Below are positions 23,143 to 35,716 of a stretch of 63,772 bases of DNA, piece by piece (position 1 is the stretch's first letter; every line of letters starts with the position of its first letter). Source of the DNA: Gnetum montanum (Eukaryota; Streptophyta; Gnetopsida; Gnetales; Gnetaceae); contig MNCI01010798.1 of NCBI GenBank assembly GCA_015680685.1, positions 83,623 through 147,394 on the forward strand, in the 5' to 3' direction. The translations under genes were made by a program, and so were the position numbers. The notes under the pieces were generated by a model, which worked only from the letters and a program-made list of their open reading frames with translations, did no database searches and had not been told where the DNA came from.

Positions 23143-23234
23143 ACCCTAGAGAGAGTTGCTAGAAACTAGTAGAGGAGCCTACTCCAATGAAAATTGATGA
23201 AGAAGAAGAGGAGGAAGTTACTAGGAATAAATAA

Positions 23235-23829
23235 GACTATCAAGTTATATTTTATACATCATCTAAATTTGATGAAGAGAATTTTTGTGAAACATCAAGT
23301 GTGTTTGACATTAAGTGAATAAGATATAATATCAAATGTTTTTGTGTGTGTCAAATGTAACAGAGGTTTATAAAAATAAAGGTTAATATCTTTCATGTTA
23401 TTTCAAGAATATCTTTATAATTTGATAGTTATGTCATTGACACAATAAGATTGACAACTACATACATGTTTAATATTGCATGTTAAATATAGGCACTGAA
23501 AAGTATTATTTTAATGTTTAAATATGAATTTTCATCTCTAAACCAAGCGTAAATAATATATGTCATCAAATTACGACATCATGGTTTATCCACTATAATA
23601 ATTATGTACTATAATGATTACAAAAAATAATGTAGAGGATCAATGTTAGTTTGTCCATTAATCATCATATCCTAATGATAATAGACATTAGATAAGAAAT
23701 TTAATGTAATTTTTCTGACAAGAACTAGTAGATGTTCACCACTTAGAAAAAAGTGGCTAATAAGAAAGGATACTTTGAAAACCTAAGCATCCAATGTTAT
23801 CGTGTTCTTAGTAAATCTTTGAGAAATTG
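23235..23829. other. D1 spacer between protease and antisense-gene stop
   Basis: Non-coding. Contains one copy of the AAGTGGTGAACATCTACTAG-like block (reverse strand, about 23735) that is duplicated in D2 and present in the 15260 fragment. It is preceded on the minus strand by a CTTTTTTCTAAG pyrimidine tract that looks like a splice acceptor. Confidence 0.45.
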
Positions 23830-24490
23830 AATGAGAATGATAAGAGGAATACTTCTTGTTAGACTAGGATATATCAAGTTATCAAAAGCCTAAGTCAACA
23901 AATTCAATATAAGAGATAGAGTTATTGGCTAGTTTTATCAAATTTGTAGTACTAGTAGAGTTCTTAGGAGAAAAAAGAACTATGAACATGTCTACAAATT
24001 GGAGTTTAATATCATCTAGTTTACCACTAAGATGATAAGATCTAGCTTCTTGATCTAAATGAGAAAAACTTGGGATCTATTTCTCTATTGATATGAATAT
24101 CTCATGGTTATGAATAATGATTGTAGCTCCTAATGTATCAGAGAAGACTTAGCTTGATATTAAGCTACCCAAGGGCATCCTAGTATTTTGTTGAGATTGA
24201 AACACAAAGGTATGATCATAATAAGAGCTTCAAATTGTACAAAATTACCTATGATAAATGGTAACCTAATGAAACCTATAAATTTTACTTATGTACTATT
24301 GAAAAAATGAGGTTAGTACAAGTTTCATTGAAAGCTATTTGATCAAGGAGAATGAGATGCTTAATAATAGTCTATGTGATCATGTTAGATCTAGGTATAA
24401 TCATTAATGTATATTAGTGGAATTGAACCTTCAGATAATATCTTAATGGTGATGTAGAGTAGTAACTAATAGATATGTCTTGCCTTCAAG
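23830..24490 (-). pseudogene. Family D1 aspartic protease
   Basis: Minus strand: LYITIKILSEGSIPLIYINDYT, where INDYT stands for the catalytic VDDGT of Tat elements, then GFIRLPFIIGNF and ILGCPWVA for the conserved LGRPWI-type run. D2 keeps DDGT. Stops are frequent. It follows gag in the same strand and order as in Ogre/Tat elements. Confidence 0.65.
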
Positions 24491-25199
24491 TCAATCTTAA
24501 GGTTCTCACCATGGAAGTTCAGACCTTCTAATTCATAATAAGAGACTTGATGAAAGGAAGATATAGCTTCTGTTCAAGAAGGGATATCACCTAGATTCAT
24601 GATCCTCTTAATGACATTATATAATGTAGCATGGTATTCTTTAGAGGTTGATACAAGATCATATAAGGATATCTTTGTGCCTTGAGAATGGATAATCATA
24701 GTCATATACTATAAGAGCTTATTATTTGCAAGCTAAGATTCTTGAGGAGGAGGTGCTACCATAACTAGTTGTATAGGATTACATAAAGATAGGAGGCTTC
24801 TTGAGGAAGTAGTATTCTATTGTTGCTAAAAAGATATATTTTTTTATGCTTTAGATGATTGTTTCTATGCATCAGTAGCATTCTCATTCTATTTAGTTGA
24901 TCGTTACTCCTTGGTTTGCTAGCCATGGGTAAGGATTTTTACTTGAGATGATGGAAAATAATGAGTGAATGTTAGAGATGTAGTAGGTGAAGAGATATCT
25001 TAAGATTCTATGTGATAGGGAATAGGATGGAAATTAGAGAGATGCATAGGTTGAGTAGGAGTAGAATGATGAGAATTGGTAACATGAATATGATAGGGAG
25101 ATGGAGGAGAAGGACTAGGTATAGTGGAATAATTAGATCAATAGATCACATAAGGCTTCTAAGGTTGTGATGATAACTATTTGAGCTATTTGTATTCAA

Positions 25200-26971
25200 A
25201 TTAGTAGATAATATAGGGCTTCTTAGATGGGGACTTACGAGCTATGTATTTAATCTTGAAAGCTAAGATTATGCCTCCAACTCCCATTGGATTCTAAAAT
25301 ACATTTAGCTATTGATTATCTAGATGCATAGTGGATGGATCTCTTTCCACCACTATTTTTCCCTTATTTATGAGATCTTGGATGTCACCTTTTAGATTCT
25401 CATCATTATTTGTATCATGTCTAGTAATTTCATGATAGTAGAAATATTTCTAGTAGTCATACCACTTAAACACCTCAGGTTCACCTTCTTGTCTTTAAGA
25501 AGTATCTATAGCTATAATTGAAATGCAATGGTAGCATGCTTTTACTTGATTATAGATCTATTTCTTTTTAAGGTGGCCATCCCTAAGAAGATTATTTAAA
25601 AGTAAAGGGTATCTCATAGGTATCTTAGTGTACCAATCTCTACTTCTTTGAGGTCTACGTTGTTGAGTAAAAGATGAAGTAGTTGAGGAAGCATTATTTT
25701 GTTCCTTAGAGAAAGAAGAAACACCTTAAGAGGTTGATTGTTTCTTCTTTTATTTTGCATCCTTATTAGCCTTATTAAAAATTGATAGAAATTCTTGGTC
25801 ATCACATTAAATAATAGCTTCTTTAGTGCATTTTTCTACTAGGAAGTCATCATTCAGAGAATGATGCATAGGATAAGCCATCCTCTTATATATCTAGTTA
25901 ATTATCATAGCTTAAAAGATTTCTTATAAATGACATTCCTCTAAATGATATGGTAACTTGGTCAGTGTCACTATCGATCAAGAGATGAATTTATTAATGG
26001 GCTCATTTGGAGCTTATTTAATGATAAAAAAAGACATCACACTTATGCTCTGAGACACATTGAACTTGAAACATTCAATGAAGGCTGTATGTAGTTGCTT
26101 GAGAGGGGCAATAGATCCATGTGATAAGGACTTATACTATTCTAAATATCTTCCAAAAAGAGAATTTAAGAAGATTATCATCACAATATAAGGGTAAGGA
26201 ACCAAACGCATGAATTCAATTTTGAATATGATCACATGATTCATGGGGTTTCCTATTTTTCCATTATACGTTATGAAAGTTAACAATGAAACTGATTTAG
26301 GAAGAACTAACAAGAGAATGGTAGAGCTTATAGGGTCACCTAAGACTTGATCAAAGAAAATAGGAAAATTTCCTTGTATTTTCAATGCCTTATATGCTTT
26401 ATCTTTAGTTCTTTGAAGAAGAAACATCATGTCACTAAGTAGTGCTAATAGCCGTGGATCTGTTTTAGGAGGCTTGATAACTGGTTGAGCTATGGTAATA
26501 GGTGGTAATGTAAGGAAGGATGCACATAAGGAATGGATTCAAAATTTTTATGGTCATATATACTTAATGATATTAGATTGGGTGGGTATACTAGAAAGAA
26601 GTATACATTATAGCATTGAGAAATACTAAATAGCACCAAAGTAGTAGAAGTAGGGAGTGAAATGGATCGAAAAGAAGGTATGGTAGGTTGTAATTAAAGG
26701 ATGGAATATGTGGTTTCAAAAGGTAGAACAGAGGATTAGAAAATGGAGGATTGCTAATATTATTAGGATAAAATAGTCAATAGGTAGGAATAAAGCTTTT
26801 GAAAAGGCTAAATCCTTCTATGGCAAGAGAAACAAATCTAGATGAAGTGCTTTGATTTGTTGTGATGCCAATATTATGAATGTAATATGACAAAGGATTA
26901 CTTTTTCCAAACTACCTTGTTGGTTGCTCTTTATTTTCATTTTTTAGATGGATATTAGATTTAGAGGCCAT
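25200..26971 (-). pseudogene. Family D1 gag
   Basis: Starts at ATG 26971-26969 (MASKSN). After a Pro/Asn-rich N-terminus comes the gag domain, with LPKSVSLLTFITYNGKIGN and FLNSLFGRYLEWYKSL-like runs (26300-26120) that match LPKEVSLPSFTKYNEKI and SGRALKWYRSLPHHSI in D2. A zinc-binding-like stretch near 25500-25370 reads KYFYYHEITRHDTNN...DIQDLINKGKI, against the CEFHxxxGHxTxxC patterns of Tat gag; the key Cys residues are mostly lost. Many stops. The region just upstream of the ATG was cut by A2. Confidence 0.7.
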
Positions 26972-27003
26972 GGTTCCTCTCCTTCCTCTAAGAGTGACAT
27001 AAG

Positions 27004-27852
27004 TGATGAGTCATGAATTGTTGGCCATGATATCGCACCCATGATATCGCATACACGATATCACATACGCAATATCACAGGCTAGACATGATATCGCGTA
27101 CTCGATATCGCAGCTTGTCTCCTCATCTATAAATAAGAGGCAGGTAGATTTGGTAACTAGAGTAGTTTTTAGTACTAAGGTAAGGACTTTTTGTTAGTTT
27201 TTCCTCTCAACACTTTCTCCCAGTGCATGCTCGTAATGTGATGATTGTAATTGTATGACATCCTTATTCGAGTGTGATGTATTTGGACACGCACATGACT
27301 GGAAATAAAGATCAAGATTACTTCATAATTGCAGCATCCAATTAGCTTAATTATTTAATTATTATTGTTATTTATTACTTTCTTAGTTAATATCTCTCTA
27401 CCCTTATCTCTTAGTAACGTGGAATGAGTATGACTTAATCATGAGCATTTAAGTGTGACTACTTGGTAACCCAGTAGCGTACCTAGGCCATGTGCTTGGT
27501 AATCCCAATGGTAGTCGTGCACAAGGTCCAAGATGTGTATGGATGGTTAAGGAATAGATGCTCATCGCACTTAGGCTAGTTAGATTCTCTCTCATCCTCT
27601 CTCCTAGCTTAGTTGATATTATTTCCCATCATACCTAGGAGTAGCATTAGTGTAGGAACATATCATGCACCTCAGTCTAGACTAAACCATACATGACAAA
27701 GCTAATACTAGTCCATGTGGGAAGACAACAAACTATGATCTATGAGTAATTGTCTAGAAACCACAACTAGTCCATCTGTGGAGTTCGACTGAATCATGCA
27801 TGAAATGCTCGTATTCGTATGGTTGAGTGTAGGGGTACCTCACCACTCGTCA
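27004..27852 (+). repeat. 5' LTR of A2
   Basis: TGATGAG...CTCGTCA. U3 has GATATCGC-type dyads (27029-27110), TATAAATA at 27128-27135 and an AATAAA signal near 27304. The R/U5 part holds two CTTGGTAAxCCCA repeat units. Confidence 0.93.
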
Positions 27853-27853
27853 T

Positions 27854-27871
27854 TGGTGTCGTTGCCGGGGA
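27854..27871 (+). promoter_or_regulatory. Primer-binding site, tRNA-Asp type
   Basis: TGGTGTCGTTGCCGGGGA starts one base after the 5' LTR. Plant tRNA-Asp would give TGGCGCCGTTGCCGGGG, so there are two C-to-T changes at CpG-like places. This primer is typical of Athila-type elements. Confidence 0.85.
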
Positions 27872-27993
27872 TGGTGCTAGTTATCTAGATTAGTTATATC
27901 ATACAAGGTCACTGTATAGGAATTAACGATATATCTTTTAGGAAGAAATAATCACAAAAATTCACATACAAATTCACACACAATTTCACAACC

Positions 27994-29979
27994 ATGCCCC
28001 TCCTACAAGGCTACGATACTGCGACATCTAGTAAGGCAATTCATTGGAGAACCAACGAATTATATAACAATGAAGATTGGGGTATGAAAACCAAGGTGGG
28101 GGTTTCTTATAAACATAAACGAAGGTAGCATCATCCCAATGCATGAAAGCATAACTTACTCGATGATGATGAACCCCTACTAGCCACCACAAGCCTAATG
28201 CAAATACAAGAGGCTATTCGAATCTCCCGTAGGCATTGTAAAGAGAGCCGCCTACCCAGGCTCGATTTAAACAACTTTCCTAATTTCTTAGGAGGCTATG
28301 ACTTAGATGCACAAAAACATTTACAAGCCTTATATGATGCCTATGCATGGAACAACATTAATAACGGATGGAAAAAACTCAAGCTCTTTCCTATGACACT
28401 CATTGGCCAAGCAAAAGTATGGTATAGATTATTAAAACCAAATTCAATTCAACGTTGGCCAACAATGGTAGAACTCTTTAACAAAAGATATCAAACCTAC
28501 ACAAGAGTGTCACCCTTGAGAAAACAAATCCAAGAGTGGAAACAAGCACAACATGAACCCTTGGACATGGCCTTAGAAAGATATTATGCATTGTTAAACA
28601 ACTATCCAGGCCATGAGTTCTCCGAGGAAAGGCTAATGTAACATATCATTGATGGGCTTCATGATGAAACAAGAGAGACCCTAGGGATGTATGCCCAAGG
28701 TCAACTATACGAACTACAAACTCATTAATTCCAAGAGCTTATTAAGTGGGTAGCAAAAGAAGAAGGAGAAATGACTAGATGGGAGAGTGTTGAAAAACAT
28801 CAATGGGACCAAAATCTTAACTTAATAGAGGTCCATAATCACAAAAAGGAGAAATCAACCTATCTCAAGGAGGAAGAACCATCTTTGCCAGTACAACAAT
28901 CATTAGATGAAATCAAGGCAAAGATCAGTAAGATGTTGGAATGGATGCATAAAAAGTGTGAGGAATATATTAATATTATTGGAGATAGAGTTTTGACAAC
29001 CCAAGAAGCAAGACAAAATATCATTAGACAATATGAAAGAAGGGATGAGGAAACTAAGAGCTCAACTACTAATCACACGTATGAATGCAACATTTGCCTG
29101 TACGATCACCCCAAGGGCCAATGCCCAATCTTGTTACATTTATATGAGCATTAGGGAAGCACATTACACCTAGAGTTCGTACAGAGATACTGTGTTTGAT
29201 CACAGTGGCAACAATCCTAGTCATGGGGGAAGCCATCCCTAAACTAGAGACACCCTTCGCATCATCCAAATCCAAATGCTTATCTAGTCCAACATCCTAT
29301 TTTTCCAATTAGGTCAACATACTTTATCTCACTGCATTATTATTCTCCTTAGTACTATTAGCCCATGTCCTCAACACAACCATCCCCTTGTGTACCTTAC
29401 ACTTCTCCTAAATTTTAACATTCTCATCCTTTCCCTCCTTCTACATCACCAACAACTGTTCTTGAAGTGTCTGCACCACAGCAATAACCCATGAATGTTA
29501 CTTGTGCTACTATTTTCAATAGTAGTGAGAGACCTCCTCAACATCAAAGGCGTTCCTTCTTTAGACATGAACATAGGAAGGGACAACATAGTTCTAAGGC
29601 CATTGCATTCTCCAACATTGTGGTGCATCCTTCTCCTTGAACCCAACACCTTGTGTCACTTCATCAAGGCCACCAATTAACACTCCAAAAACCATATGGC
29701 CTAATGAATACAACCATGGAGGGTGACATCTCGATCCTTGCATGCCATCTTATGGTCTCAAGTATTAGAGTGGGTCAACTCTTTATCCGGGAACCACATC
29801 TTATAAATTGCCTTACTACGCTTACTATAATTAGGTGTGTGAACCAAAATGGGGTAAGTATGACCAAGTTTCACTATTTCCAACATGCAAGGATCCTCAT
29901 CTTTCAGTTATTAATCCTCATCATGCTCAACCATTTAGTTATGGAGGATATCCACCACTCTAATAATAAGCAGGATTAA
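27994..29979 (+). pseudogene. gag of family A, copy A2
   Basis: Starts at ATG 27994 (MPLLQGYDT), in frame with the long open part 28198-28641. The retrotransposon gag domain is clear: LDLNNFPNFLGGYDLDAQKH, GWKKLKLFPMTLIGQAKVWY, RWPTMVELFNKRYQTYTRV and EPLDMALERYYALL (28240-28600). After one stop the frame goes on with HIIDGLHDETRETLG. A CCHC-like knuckle, CNICLYDHPKGQC, lies at about 29089-29127, with spacing CX2CX3HX4C, one residue short of the usual motif. The tail to 29979 is Pro/Gln/His-rich with more stops and frameshifts. Its product would build the particle; pol must come from elsewhere. Confidence 0.8.
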
Positions 29980-31871
29980 TAAATATTTTTCATTTTCTTT
30001 AATTTTATAGTTTTTTATTTTCTAGTTTTTCAATTTCTTTTTTTTGTTACCTTTTTGTCTTTTTATCTTTTTATATTTTTATAAGTAATCTCATCTATGA
30101 ATAAAACACTCATGTGGCTTGTTGGTTGAGCTGTGTTCTATATTATTGAGTTTCGAGTGATCAATTATTTTGACAGTGAGCCCATTACACCCACCCATCC
30201 ATTCTACAAATAAGAGATTCTATTCAAGAGTATAGTGATATTCTTGACATTCTTAAAAATTAAAATTAATTTTGTGTTCATTGTACCTAGAATGAAGAAG
30301 GATGGATCAAGAGGGAATGATTAGGATGTGACATCAAGGGGACTTGCGGATTCTCTTTGGTGATGTTTGTGAGAGTTATCACGCAATGTGGTTGTACTAA
30401 GATCCTTGTAGATCTAACGCAAAATGGGAGTAAGAGTAATCAAAAGGCACTCAAAAATCCAATGCTATTCTAGGGGATCCCATTAGAAAGACATGCATCC
30501 ATGCCTGAAGGTTGGCAGCTTCTTTGGATTCAGCAATAAAAAAAAAGAGAAAAAAAAAAACAAAGAGAGTGCCACAAAGCAAAAATCACTCCTCCCTTGA
30601 ACAAAATGCTAAGTGATCATATGCCTTGTTGTTATGGTACTCTCATAGTTGCTTGTCATGGGATGAAACAATGTGGTGTCACTAATTAGAGGAATGGACT
30701 TGGTCATGATCTTGGAATGATGGGTTAATGACACATTAATCATGCTTTACATGCAGGATTCATTGTGCCCTGGGTTAGTTACCTCATGTCCCAATCTCCC
30801 CAATCCATTCTATAGTCCATCTCATCTCGCTGTTCATGTAATTGTAGCTTGTGTCTTGTATAGTGTAGAATTCTTACCTCATTTCGGTGATACTTACATG
30901 TGTGTGTTTTGTGGAACTAGTGTGGATTACATTTAACCCTTCTAGTGCCTACAAACATTTTTAAGGGTGGTTATGCAAGGGCATTATAGGTTGAAACCTA
31001 CTTTGGGGATGACCCACTTGAGTAATTTTTTGTAATTTTCACTCATAACACATCTTCCACACACCATCTATTATCCTTAGCATATTTTCAATGATATTCT
31101 GTCCCTTATTACTATCCCTTCGATTCAAATGTTCCTATGAACCATCACATAGCCTTTTTCTCCCCTTTACCATCTGAGGTCCTTATTGATAAATTCCATA
31201 CCATCATAATTTTCATGCCTTCAAAACTAGTTAAATTACCCTGGAACCCTTTAACACTCATCCAGATATCCTTAGTTTACATCGTTTAATTTCAAAAAAA
31301 TATTTAAAAATTCGTTACATTCTATAAAGTGCCTTAACATTGATAGGCCATGATATTGCATCCTAAATATATATATATATGCGACCCCCTTGCTAATCAA
31401 CATCATTTGCAACTATTAACACAGGGGAATTGTTTTAAATTTCTCTTTACGACTTGCGATTACGTGCCTCTTGTTTTCATATCCATAACTCACTCACTGG
31501 TCCTCCGATTTTCATTTCATTTGAACCTACTTGAACCTGGAGTGTTCAGCTTAGTTGTGGGGGAGGGGCACATGCCAAATAGCACATAAATTTTTTGAAA
31601 TTCATCATTGCCTGAAGGAAATTATTAAGGGTAATTAATTATAAAATTAAGGATAAATGCGCCAAAAAAAATTTCATCTTCTTAGTTATACTGGGAAACT
31701 AGATTTGGAAACCACCTAAGCAAAGAGGATTCATTATTATAATCTTTCAAGGACGTTTTCTCCTAATAAGTAATGTCACACAGAGATAAAGAAAATTCAT
31801 TAAGATAAGCAATAAGGTATAACCTAACTTTGGTAACAACCTTACTAACGATTGGCCCCGTGTGATTGCAG
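29980..31871 (+). other. Central non-coding region of A2
   Basis: Stands where pol would be in an autonomous element but shows no pol motif in any frame. It contains a T-rich run (29985-30080), an A-rich run (30536-30565) and, from about 30946, the block shared with the A1 window start and duplicated in family B. At 31335-31380 a GGCCATGATATTGCATCC run resembles the LTR start and is followed by a TA repeat: the remnant of the internal U3-like segment seen in A1. The ORF2 splice acceptor closes it. Confidence 0.65.
31841..31871 (+). promoter_or_regulatory. Predicted 3' splice site before ORF2, A2
   Basis: CTTACTAAC (31841-31849), then TTGCAG ending at 31871, joined to ATG 31872. Spacing and sequence match A1 918-946. 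Confidence 0.55.
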
Positions 31872-34670
31872 ATGGCCCCCAACCATAGAAAATAGGAAGG
31901 TCCTGCTCAAGGTGGGATTAAGCGAGCTAGGAGAGGTGAAAGACAAGTTCTTGCCAAACAACATGTAGAGTAGGAAGAATAATCATTTAGTATCCACCAA
32001 GAAGACCTTGCCATTGTACAATCAAGGAAGGTAAAAGGAGGAGCTGTTGTAGCATCTGAATAGGGATGACATCTCATGTTACCCCAGGATTATGTTCAGG
32101 CCATCCATGAAAGTTCTATATTTACTACAGTGATCATGGAATTAAAATTTGGACCTTTCATAGAATTTTCTCTAGAGGCAGTTAGGGATCAGCTCAAAGG
32201 GTCCCCATTATGGCCTACCCTCTTTGAAAGTGGTGCTTGGTACTTAGGGGAAACGTACCAATTTTGGCACAACAAAGAACAAGGCACCATGGTTAACATT
32301 TGTGGTGTGACTGTTGATTTCTTTGTTTAAGCTATTTTGGAAGTATTAAACCTTTTGAATATAAGGCCAAGGGTTACCTAGTTTTCTACCCACTCAGACC
32401 TTGATGCACAATGAGTTTGGTTAGATAGGGCGTACAACAAGGAAGATAAGACATTTGGGGAGTTGACGATAGAAGAAAGGATTTATTTCAAAATAGGGAC
32501 TTATCACATCTTCCCCACAAAAGGTTTAAAAAGAATTTCAACATATGCAGCAAGAGGATGTGCAGTGTTGATGGGAAAGGTTAATGCTAACCTGCCTCAT
32601 CTATATTTTACGGAGATCTTAAGGTAGTTTGAAGAATGGTAGATAGGGAAGTTTGCATTGCTCTTCCCTTGTCTTATCAAGAAGCTGTGCAGATGTGTTG
32701 GTATTAGAGGATACACCAATGATGTTCTCTGAAAAACCAAAAATGCTTCATATGTCGAACTGCTAAAGTGAGCAGCTGCAAGGAAAATCACTGGTGAGAC
32801 ATTGGGGTTGGAACAAGAAAAAGAATAAATAGCAGGGCCAACTGCAACTCAACTTGTAGGACCTAGCCAACTTCCAAGCATGGGACCTAGCCAACAACAA
32901 GAAGTAGGGCCTAGCACAGGCCAGCAGGGTCAACCACCACCACCATTGCAAGATTATAGACCGCTGATGAGCCATCTCAGGGCCATTGGTGAGACGATCA
33001 GTTGGGGAAGTTGCGATGATGCAAATCTCTTCCACGTCATTGATGATGCTATACAACCTATGGTTTCTATAGATCACATGTGGGGTGAAGTGTCCATCTA
33101 GACAGGAGGAGGAGAGAGCGCTTGGTCACAACAGATTTCAAGGAATGCTGCGTCCTTTCAGGTGCAGTTAGAAATTGGTGAATGGGCCATGATGGTGGTC
33201 ATGCAGCACCAGGATGTAGAAAGAGCTATAGAAGTGGTCACAAATCACATTAAATAATCATTCAATGTGCCTGTTGTGCCACTGGTAGATCTTATAGGAG
33301 CACGAGATGCTATAACTCTAGCCAATACCTCAATGACTCCTGCAAAACATGAGGATGTACTTGACCGATTGCTACAAATAGGACAGGTAATGATGTCATT
33401 GTTTGACATCCCAAAGGATGTTATAGTAATACAATTAGACCTCATTTCCACTAAAGGGAAGCTAGTCTTGACCAAGATTAGGGTCGAGCACGTTGAAGCA
33501 AAAGTGCAAAGATTACAAGAAAGGCTCGTGACCCTGCAAGCAGCATAGCGGGATCCTTCTCAATTCGTTCCTGCAGACCAGCTGGACACTTTCAAAATCA
33601 AGAAACTTACTAAACTATTGATAGAGAATAAAAGGGTGGTGAAAGAAAAAGAGAAGGCTATTTGGGATGCCTCTGTCGCACAAGTGCAAAATTACGCGCA
33701 CACCAAGGCACTCAAAGCCTTACAAGAGGAGAAAAAACAACTTGTTGCTGAGAACCTTCAGTTGACCTCTATGGAGAAATAAAAGAATGTTCTCAAAGAA
33801 CATTTTCAATAGTTATGAGAATAACTAATCAGGGTCAACTAAGACATGAACTGTTTAGCTACGAAAAATTGAACCCTCTTGATGGAGGAGGTACGCGCCA
33901 TTCGTTAGAAGATGGCCATTGAAATAAGCGTGTGGAAGAATGAGGCTAAAAGGCATGAGAAACTAAAGGAGCATTTCCAAGACTAGGTGGGGATGTATAA
34001 ACAAATAATCAAGAAGGAGATCCATATGGCCAAGGCCCACATCAATGCTCTTAATGCTCAACACATTGACTGGCAGGCCATATTGGACACATATGCATTT
34101 GCCCATCAAGCAGAAGTTAAGAGCTGAGACCTGCAGATCCAAGACCTTATAGAGTACATGGAGTTGGCAAACCTGTGGTATGCCAACCTTGCCATGTTAA
34201 TAGTAGGACGCCTGAGAACAGAGCTTGAGCAAAAGGTATCCACCACCTATGTCAAATATGAAACAGAATTTGCAAAACACAAGAAAACATTGCAAAAATT
34301 GGAGGTTGCAAATTCTGAACTCAAGGTGGTTAAAGCAAGCTACTAGGGGAAAAGAGGTGTTGCAACAGACTTGGCTCGATGGCTCACAGATTTTCAAGAA
34401 TACAGAGACAAAGCCAGAGCCTATGAGGAGGAACGACGGGTGTTTGCGGCTTGGTATGTCAAAGCAAATAAAATGTTTCTGCAACTATTGTGTCCATGGG
34501 AGGTGCTGACTCCATCAAACATTAGAACATTAGCATGGAAGACACAGGATCCATGAATTGAAGAGGAGAAAATCTAGGCCATACTTCGACACCATCAAAT
34601 CCCAAGACGTGGAGCACAAGACAAGGGAAAGGCACCCATGGAGGAGCCACCGCCACCAGGAACTGCATGA
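31872..34670 (+). pseudogene. ORF2 of family A, copy A2
   Basis: 933 codons including the stop, in one frame from ATG 31872 to TGA 34668, broken by in-frame stops but apparently not by frameshifts. Same plan as A1: N-terminal domain with WYLGETYQFWHNKEQGT and NICGVTVDF (32225-32320), IYFKIGTYHIFPTKGLKRIS (32480-32540), a Gln/Pro-rich linker (32820-32960), then a long coiled coil (33330-34560) and the closing KGKAPMEEPPPPGTA. Two stops are at the same residues as in A1 (after HFQD and after ASY). Function unknown; the coiled coil suggests a self-associating structural protein. Confidence 0.8.
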
Positions 34671-34862
34671 GTTCCACCCAATTTTGTAGTTATAGGGTTT
34701 TCTTTTGTGTTCTTTATGTTGTGTCTCAATTTTGTTCTGATTCCACACTGCAACATGAATTCTTTCTAGTTAGTCAATAATCCCATACCTATCCACTGTG
34801 TAATCAATGGAGATTATTCTCACTTTAACTCAAGGATGAGTTTTCATTCAGTCATGGGGGTA

Positions 34863-35711
34863 TGATGAGTCATGAATTGTTGGCCGTGATATCACATCCA
34901 TGATATCGCGTACGCGATATCTCTTACACAATATCATAGCCTAGACCTGATATCGCGTATGCAATATCACAGCCTGTCTGCTCATCTATAAATAAGAGAC
35001 AGGTAGATTTGGTAAGGAGAGTAGTTTTTAGTACTAAGGTAGGGACTTTTTATCATTTTTTCCTCTCAACCCTTTCTCCTAGTGCATGCCCACAGTTTCA
35101 TGATTGTAATTGTACGACATCCTTATTTGAGTGTGATGTACTTGGACATGCATATGACTAGCAATAAAGATTGAGATTACTTCATTATTGCAGCATCCAC
35201 TTAGCTTAATTATTTAATTGTTATTGTTATTTATTGCTTTCTTAATTAATATCTCTCTACCCTTATCTCCTAGTAACACAGAATGAGTATGACTTAATCA
35301 CGAGCATTTAAGTGTGACTACTTGGTAAATTAGTAGTGTACCTAAGCCATGTGCTTGGTAATCCTAGTGGTAGTCATGCATGAGGTCCAATATGTGTATG
35401 GATGGTTAAGGAACGGACGTTCATCGCACTTATGCTAGTTATATTCTCTCTCATCCTCTCTCCTAGCTTAGTTGATATTATTTCCCATCATACCTAGGAG
35501 TAGCATTAGTGTAGGAACACATCATGCACCTCACTTTGGACTAAACCATATGTGATAAAGCTAATACTAGTCTAGGTGGGAAGATAGCGAACTGCGATCT
35601 ATGAGTAATTGTCTAGAAACCACAACTAGTCTATCTATGGAGTTCGACTGGATCGTGTGTGAAACACTCGTATTCGTATGGTTGAGTGTAGGGATACCTC
35701 GCCACTCATCA
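34863..35711 (+). repeat. 3' LTR of A2
   Basis: 849 bp, TGATGAG...CTCATCA, preceded by the short purine tract ATGGGGGTA. A perfect 20-bp palindrome is at 34902-34921 and TATAAATA at 34987-34994. It is followed by the target duplication ATAAG. Confidence 0.93.
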
Positions 35712-35716
35712 ATAAG

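Larger units (their letters stand above)
19547..23234 (+). pseudogene. Antisense spliced gene inside D1 (unknown protein, aORF)
   Basis: Plus-strand gene lying between protease and RT of the minus-strand element. It begins ATGAAAGAAG, like its D2 partner, and ends at TAA 23232-23234, again like D2. The N-terminal two thirds is globular, with runs such as FEELIAKYIPTLKLE, KRWDYLENANNEIFLLATQ, RATNWRLVIYQGMIEEKV and FYFGFYYKLIKAMVTLF. The C-terminal third is Lys/Glu-rich coiled coil (KNKALEFQRALMERKRLAL..., EEWASILSRISSLSFDTL). It has introns at 21962-22049 and 23067-23142, and possibly one ending near 21580. Stops and frameshifts break it; the original protein was about 1100 residues. I do not recognise the family. 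An inserted DNA element is possible, but both D copies have it at the same place. Confidence 0.7.
27004..35711 (+). mobile_element. Complete family A element A2, gag + ORF2, no pol
   Basis: 8708 bp with two LTRs of equal length (849 bp each) and a perfect 5-bp target duplication, ATAAG at 26999-27003 and 35712-35716. Order: 5' LTR, tRNA-Asp-type primer-binding site, gag, 1.9 kb of non-coding sequence, ORF2, polypurine tract, 3' LTR. No protease, RT, RNase H or integrase motif appears in any frame, so it needed proteins from another element to move. By eye the LTRs differ at roughly one base in ten, so the insertion is old. It sits in D1 just upstream of gag. Confidence 0.93.

Noticed and set aside
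29069-29275. Minus-strand frame inside family A gag
   Set aside because: Overlaps the gag zinc knuckle and tail on the other strand; it is a shadow.
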